Of a DNA stretch of 64,000 bases, positions 60,801-64,000 are shown in pieces. The notes beneath the pieces are model-generated. The model did not search any database and was not told the origin of the DNA. It saw nothing but the letters and a program-made list of their open reading frames with translations. How positions within the stretch are numbered: position 1 is the first letter of the stretch; each line of letters starts with the position of its first letter. A program made the position numbers and the translations under genes. Source of the stretch: Palsa-461 sp036844945. GTDB taxonomy: Bacteria > Actinomycetota > Acidimicrobiia > Acidimicrobiales > RAAP-2. Location of the stretch: contig DAIUEV010000009.1 in the NCBI GenBank assembly GCA_036844945.1, forward strand, positions 1-64,000, in the 5' to 3' direction.

Positions 60801-61138
60801 TCCGCGGGCTCGCCCCCGTCGTCGGCACCCGCACCTGGGGCGGGGTGATCGGTATCGACAGCCGCTACCGCCTGGTCGACGGCACCCTCGTGACCCAGCC
60901 CCGCTACGCCTTCTGGTTCGACGGGCTGGGCTGGGGGGTCGAGAACCACGGGGTCGACCCGGACATCGAGGTGTCGATCCCGCCTCAGGCCTGGGCGAGG
61001 GGCGAAGACCCCCAGCTGGAGGTGGCCCTCCAGACCCTGGGCGAGCTGTCCGAACGGCGGCCCCCGGCGACCCCGCCCGACGGGTCCACCCGGCCGTCCC
61101 GCCGGCCGCCGCCCCTGCCGCCCCGTCCCTCCAGCTAG
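57836..61138 (+). CDS. Tricorn protease homologue
   Basis: An 1,100-residue peptidase of the Tricorn family, which trims peptides released by the proteasome. The N-terminal six- and seven-bladed propellers run over about 1-680 (repeated SPDGSLVAY, SPDSAWLAW, FTLDGRYLAFLSA strands). An acidic linker lies near 540. The C-terminal part has a C1 helical domain, PDZ domain and catalytic domain. By pattern the active tetrad is Ser756-His757 (ELGTSHAYE), Ser978 (NEQAGSDGD) and Glu1036 (WGVENHG). All four are present, so it should be active. Confidence 0.95.
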   Translation: MSDDRPYLRFPSIADERLAFGADDDVWVASVEDAVARRLTADRAPVANVALSPDGSLVAYTGRRDGGPEVYVAGTAGGEVQRLTYWGDAFTRVIGWDGEGNVLAITAAGEPFRGRTWAHAVPTDGGPAVRLPLGPVTSIAAGPGGAVVLGVDQSPSRGASWKRYRGGTAAKLWIDPTGTGEFERFLRAIDGQLEDPGWVDGRVVFVSDHEGVGNLYSVLPDGTGLRRHSDHADFYARHAATDGARIVYQCAGDLYLLGDLAADSQPRRLEISLGATRTGRIPYPIKAADHLGGVAPDGPGRGSAASVRGTIVWLPHRDGPARVLGGGGGVRARLPRILGHGPEPDVVWVTDAEGDDALEVAPAFGPQADPPRRLAAGQLGRVLDLTTAPDGTRVAAASHDGRVLLVDVASGDITEVDRSEDGDASGLTFSPDSAWLAWSHAGPEPLRQIKLARIGTGEVTEVTPLRFSDHDPVFTLDGRYLAFLSARTFDPVYDSHVFDLFFPAGTRPYLVTLAAATPSPFDAELAGRRPAGAAEEEKEDKDDGGVAEPDRSRAGGRDALAPVVVDVENLGERVVPVPVRAARYAALRATAGGLVWLDQPLAGVLGESLARPGAEGPKARLVRYDFEKRRELTLVDSAEWVFVSGDGKSLVVKDGGSLFVVPSGARVEASSGPDAPSDRVDVDTSRIRVQVDPDLEWRQMYDEAARLMRDHYWIADMADVKWDAVVERYRPLLERIATRHDLSELLWEVQGELGTSHAYETPPARPVEGLRRQGLLGADLARGDDGRWRVERVLPGESSVPGARAPLLAPGASVAVGEILVAVDGVPVDPVRGPGPTLVGAADQPVALTVERPDGERREVVVTPLADERPLRYQAWVTDRRAAVHAATAGRAGYLHVPDMMGAGWAQLHRDLRVEVARDSLIVDLRDNAGGHVSQLVLEKLARTVLGWDVARHHNEESYPGDAPRGPFVAIVNEQAGSDGDIVTAAIKLRGLAPVVGTRTWGGVIGIDSRYRLVDGTLVTQPRYAFWFDGLGWGVENHGVDPDIEVSIPPQAWARGEDPQLEVALQTLGELSERRPPATPPDGSTRPSRRPPPLPPRPSS

Positions 61139-61299
61139 CGGGGTCGCGCTTTCTTCTCACGGGGTTTCTTTGCGAAACTGGGAAGAATGTGAAGGACCCG
61201 GGCCAGTGGAAACGTTTGTCCCGATATCGGCGGGGCGAGTGGGGGAAGACTGGCCCGGAACATCCGTCACAAATGACACACATCCAAGGGGAGGGAAGC

Positions 61300-63030
61300 A
61301 TGAGCAAGCTGTCGTTTGGGCGTGGGTCGCACCGCGTCGGCGCCCACCGATCGAGCGGGAGGGGTCGCCTCCGGCGTCCGGCGGTCACGCTGCTCGGAGC
61401 CGGGATCCTGGCGGCCTTCACCATCGCCACGGCCGGCGGCAGTGGTCTCGCCGGGGCCGCGTCGAACGTCGTGCTGGCCCACTCGGGCCCGGCCGGTGAG
61501 GGGCCCTACCCGTGGAAGTACCCGGGCTCGGGGAACATCAAGGCCGGGACCGGGACGACGGTCGGCGGCCAGAAGTGCACGTCGAGCACCCCGCAGTTCG
61601 GCTCGCCCTACGCCGCCCAGTGCCTCCCGAAGTTCACGGGCAACAACGGCGGCGCCACCTACAAGGGCGTGACGGCGAGCACCATCACGTTGGCCCAGCG
61701 CCAGTTCCCGAGCACGGCCAACGCCCAGCAGCTGGCCTCGGAGGCCCAGGCGGCCGGCAACGCGCTGCCGACCGTCACCGACCAGGTGGAGCAGGTCTTC
61801 CTGAACTACTTCAACAAGGTCTACGAGCTGTACGGGCGCAAGGTCGTGATCCAGAACTACACCGCGACGGGCAACAGCACCGCCGAGGCACTGAACCAGG
61901 GCCAGGCGCAGGCCTGCGCGGACGCCACCACGGTGGCCCAGATGCCCGCCTTCGGTGACACCGGCATCGCCTTCGACTACCAGCCGACCGGGACCGGGCC
62001 CTATTCGTTGTGCCTGGCCCAGCAGCACGTCGTCAACTTCAACGGCGACGGCTACTACGACGAGGGGACGTTCCAGAGCCAGAACCCCTACATCTGGTCG
62101 ACCACCCAGGACTGCACCCGGGTGAGCTCGCTCACCTCGGAGGTCGAGGGCACGCTGCTCGCCGGGAAGAAGGCGATCTACGCCGGTGACCCGACGCTCG
62201 CGTCACAGACGCGCAAGTTCGGCACCTACGTCCCGAACCTGCCGCCCTACATCGGGTGCACGAAGCGGAGCATCCACTTGCTCGAGACGAAGTACCACGT
62301 CCCGGCCAAGCAGATCGCGTCGTCCTTCTACTACAACCTCGACGTCGCGACCTTCCAGCAGTCGGCCCAGCAGGCGGTCGTGCAGTTCAAGGCGGCCGGT
62401 GTCACCACCGTCGTCCTGGCCTGTGACCCGTTCTCGGCCGGCATCATCACCAAGGCCGCGGCGGCGCAGGACTACCACCCCGAGTGGTTCCTCATCGGCA
62501 CCGCGCTGACCGACCAGGACCAGTACGTGCAGTCCCAGGACGACCCCGCCGAGGCGCAGGGCCACCTGTTCGGGATGAGCGAGCTGTCGCCGTCGACCGA
62601 CACCTTCGGCCCGAACTCGCTCGCCGGCAAGCTGTACCAGAAGCTGACCGGTCACCAGATCCCGCCCGGGACCGACGGTGACTACTCGCAGCTGGTCGAG
62701 ATCTTCGACATGCTGCAGGCGGCCGGCCCGGACCTCACGCCGCAGAACATGGCCAAGGGGGTGCACGCGCTACCCCAGCTCGGCGCCCCCGCCTACCAGT
62801 ACGGGAACTGGACGTTCAACCTCGGCGTGAACGGGAACGGCGGCGGCGGTGACCACACCGCTTCGAACACCGCCCGGTTCATCTACTGGAACGGCTCGGC
62901 GACCTCGCTCGTCAACGGCATGAAGGGCACCTTCGTGCCGATCTTCAACGGCAACCGCTTCGCGCTCGGCCAGTGGCCGAAGAGCCTCCCGAAGCTGTTT
63001 ACGGCCCCGGGGAGCGGCCCGACCGGATAG
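61300..63030 (+). CDS. ABC transporter substrate-binding protein, branched-chain amino acid (LivK) type
   Basis: A 576-residue exported type I periplasmic-binding-fold protein. Long twin-basic signal (RGRLRRPAVTLLGAGILAAFTIATAGGSGLAGAA), possibly routed by Tat. VTASTITLAQRQFPSTANAQQ and VFLNYFNKVYELYGRKVVIQNYTATGNSTAEALNQ are lobe I; AGVTTVVLACDPFSAGIITKAAAAQDYHPEWFLIGT is lobe II. It is longer than typical LivK by about 150 residues. No transporter permease or ATPase is adjacent, so it may act as a sensor or with a distant ABC system. Ribosome site AAGGGGAGG. Confidence 0.85.
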   Translation: MSKLSFGRGSHRVGAHRSSGRGRLRRPAVTLLGAGILAAFTIATAGGSGLAGAASNVVLAHSGPAGEGPYPWKYPGSGNIKAGTGTTVGGQKCTSSTPQFGSPYAAQCLPKFTGNNGGATYKGVTASTITLAQRQFPSTANAQQLASEAQAAGNALPTVTDQVEQVFLNYFNKVYELYGRKVVIQNYTATGNSTAEALNQGQAQACADATTVAQMPAFGDTGIAFDYQPTGTGPYSLCLAQQHVVNFNGDGYYDEGTFQSQNPYIWSTTQDCTRVSSLTSEVEGTLLAGKKAIYAGDPTLASQTRKFGTYVPNLPPYIGCTKRSIHLLETKYHVPAKQIASSFYYNLDVATFQQSAQQAVVQFKAAGVTTVVLACDPFSAGIITKAAAAQDYHPEWFLIGTALTDQDQYVQSQDDPAEAQGHLFGMSELSPSTDTFGPNSLAGKLYQKLTGHQIPPGTDGDYSQLVEIFDMLQAAGPDLTPQNMAKGVHALPQLGAPAYQYGNWTFNLGVNGNGGGGDHTASNTARFIYWNGSATSLVNGMKGTFVPIFNGNRFALGQWPKSLPKLFTAPGSGPTG

Positions 63031-63043
63031 TTCCCACCGGAGT

Positions 63044-63079
63044 CCGCCCGGGTGGCCGCCTCGTGCGCCACCCGGGCGG
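63044..63079. terminator. Bidirectional hairpin between convergent genes
   Basis: Perfect 13-bp arms CCGCCCGGGTGGC and GCCACCCGGGCGG around a 10-nt loop, between the substrate-binding protein gene and gltD. No T-tract, as is common in high-GC actinobacteria; position between converging genes supports a shared terminator. Confidence 0.75.
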
Positions 63080-63099
63080 CCGACCGGCCCCGCCCGTCG

Positions 63100-64000
63100 C
63101 TACCGAAGCGCGAGCTGTCCGGGTCGGAGCGGCGCCGGCAACGCGGTGTCGCCCATCAGCCAGCGATCGACGGCCGAGGCGGCCGATCGGCCCTCGGCGA
63201 TCGCCCACACGATGAGCGACTGGCCGCGCGTCATGTCCCCGCAGACGAAGACGCCCTCGCGGTTAGTCGCCCAGCCGCCGTCGGCCCGCACGGTGCCGGT
63301 CGGTCCCACGTCGATGCCGAGCTCGCCGACCACCCCGGTCCGCTCGGCGCCCGAGAACCCGAGCGCCAGCAGCACGAGGTCACAGGCGAGCTCGAACTCG
63401 CTCCCCGCGACCGGCGTGAAGGTTGCCCGGCCGCCGTCGGTGCGCATCTCGACCTCCTGGCCCCGCAGGGTCCCCACCCGGCCGGTGCCGTCGTCGACCA
63501 GTTCGGTCGTCGACACCGCGAACAGGCGTCGCCCCCCCTCCTCGTGGGCGGCGGAGCTGCGCAGGATGACGGGCCACGTCGGCCAGGGGTTCTCGTCGGG
63601 ACGGGCCCCGGGGGGTTCGGGGAGGATCTCCAGCTGCACCACCGACGCGGCACCCTGCCGGTGGGCGGTGCCGAGGCAGTCGGCGCCGGTGTCGCCGCCG
63701 CCGATGATGACGACCCGGCGACCCTTGGCGTCGATCGGGCTCTGGGCGAGGGCCCGCTCGCGGACCAGGTTGGAGGGCTTCAGGTAGTCCATGGCGAAGT
63801 GGACGCCGTCGAGCGCTCGCCCGGGGACCGCCAGGTCTCGCGGGACCGTGGCGCCGCCGGCCAGCACGAGCGCGTCGAACTCCTCGGCCAGGGCCACCGC
63901 CGAGACCACCTCCACCTCGGGGCCGCAGGCGCTCCCGAGCCCCCGGGCGAGGCCCGGTTCGAGGGAGTTCTCCGGTGGATCGGCGGGGGGCAGCCCGACG
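63100..64000 (-). CDS. gltD: Glutamate synthase small subunit (5' end outside window)
   Basis: About 300 C-terminal residues of the NADPH-dependent GOGAT beta subunit, which feeds electrons to the large subunit for glutamate formation. FDALVLAGGATVPRDLAVPGRALDGVHFAMDYL; NADPH motif RRVVIIGGGDTGADCLGTAHRQGA; FAD-binding end GVFVCGDMTRGQSLIVWAIAEGRSAASAVDRWL. The frame is open to the window edge, so the iron-sulfur N-terminal domain lies outside. Confidence 0.95.
   Translation of the reverse strand, partial: VGLPPADPPENSLEPGLARGLGSACGPEVEVVSAVALAEEFDALVLAGGATVPRDLAVPGRALDGVHFAMDYLKPSNLVRERALAQSPIDAKGRRVVIIGGGDTGADCLGTAHRQGAASVVQLEILPEPPGARPDENPWPTWPVILRSSAAHEEGGRRLFAVSTTELVDDGTGRVGTLRGQEVEMRTDGGRATFTPVAGSEFELACDLVLLALGFSGAERTGVVGELGIDVGPTGTVRADGGWATNREGVFVCGDMTRGQSLIVWAIAEGRSAASAVDRWLMGDTALPAPLRPGQLALR

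Noticed and set aside
58226..60949. Long minus-strand open frame of 907 codons
   Set aside because: It is the antisense of the Tricorn gene; composition is His/Arg/Val/Gly-rich with no domain, as expected when a high-GC gene leaves its opposite frame open.

Overview
The window reads as one contiguous piece of a high-GC actinobacterial chromosome. The Pup-proteasome locus, Tat genes next to a HelY-like helicase, a fused FbiC for coenzyme F420, a menaquinone gene (menB), a DUF4193-type zinc-ribbon protein and many leaderless starts all point to Actinomycetota. The absence of pafB/pafC beside pafA and the gene mix suggest a deep-branching class such as Acidimicrobiia, but that placement is inference.

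Layout. 1-9.5 kb: an accessory-looking mixture with a truncated FtsX-type permease, an SRPBCC protein, a J-domain/PASTA fusion, a RelBE toxin-antitoxin pair, a GH172-type glycoside hydrolase, a family VIII-like serine hydrolase, a methyltransferase, menB and an FkbM methyltransferase. 9.5-15.5 kb: two unknown genes, a GT4 glycosyltransferase whose C-terminal GT2 domain is cut by a stop codon, an orphan PqqD-like protein, a P-loop kinase, a VOC protein, and a GntR-controlled ABC-2 exporter with a perfect operator over the regulator start. 15.5-20 kb: an HtrA-type protease divergent from an unknown 441-residue protein, a GNAT enzyme and a DUF4193 protein. 20-36 kb: a long minus-strand array, read in transcription order as ARC/Mpa, dop, pup, prcB, prcA, pafA, two signal peptidases, a secreted S15 peptidase, tatA, tatC, the helicase and a double-length ThyX-like protein. 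36-40.9 kb: a hydrolase and ferredoxin facing trmI, with an insertion sequence sitting exactly in the hairpin between them, then small membrane proteins and a thioesterase.

40.9-52.2 kb is a tight plus-strand operon: tkt, tal, pgi, gnd, zwf, pgl, fbiC and a LOG-family gene, mostly with 4-base ATGA/GTGA overlaps. It covers the complete oxidative branch of the pentose phosphate pathway plus its transketolase and transaldolase, with F420 biosynthesis built in. 52-64 kb holds a lipoprotein, an acyl-CoA synthetase, a lysozyme-like/NlpC cell-wall hydrolase, a methyltransferase, a VOC protein, a membrane protein, a Tricorn protease, a branched-chain-amino-acid-type substrate-binding protein and the 3' part of gltD.

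The genes fit together as a protein-turnover block (Pup tagging, 20S proteasome, ARC unfoldase, and Tricorn for peptide processing), an export block (Tat, two signal peptidases, secreted peptidase) and a carbon/NADPH/F420 block. I found no rRNA, tRNA, CRISPR array or prophage. The most concrete new observations are the clean IS insertion into a bidirectional hairpin with an 8-bp target duplication, a recurrent TANNNT box 6-10 nt before start codons implying widespread leaderless mRNAs, and the truncated bifunctional glycosyltransferase.
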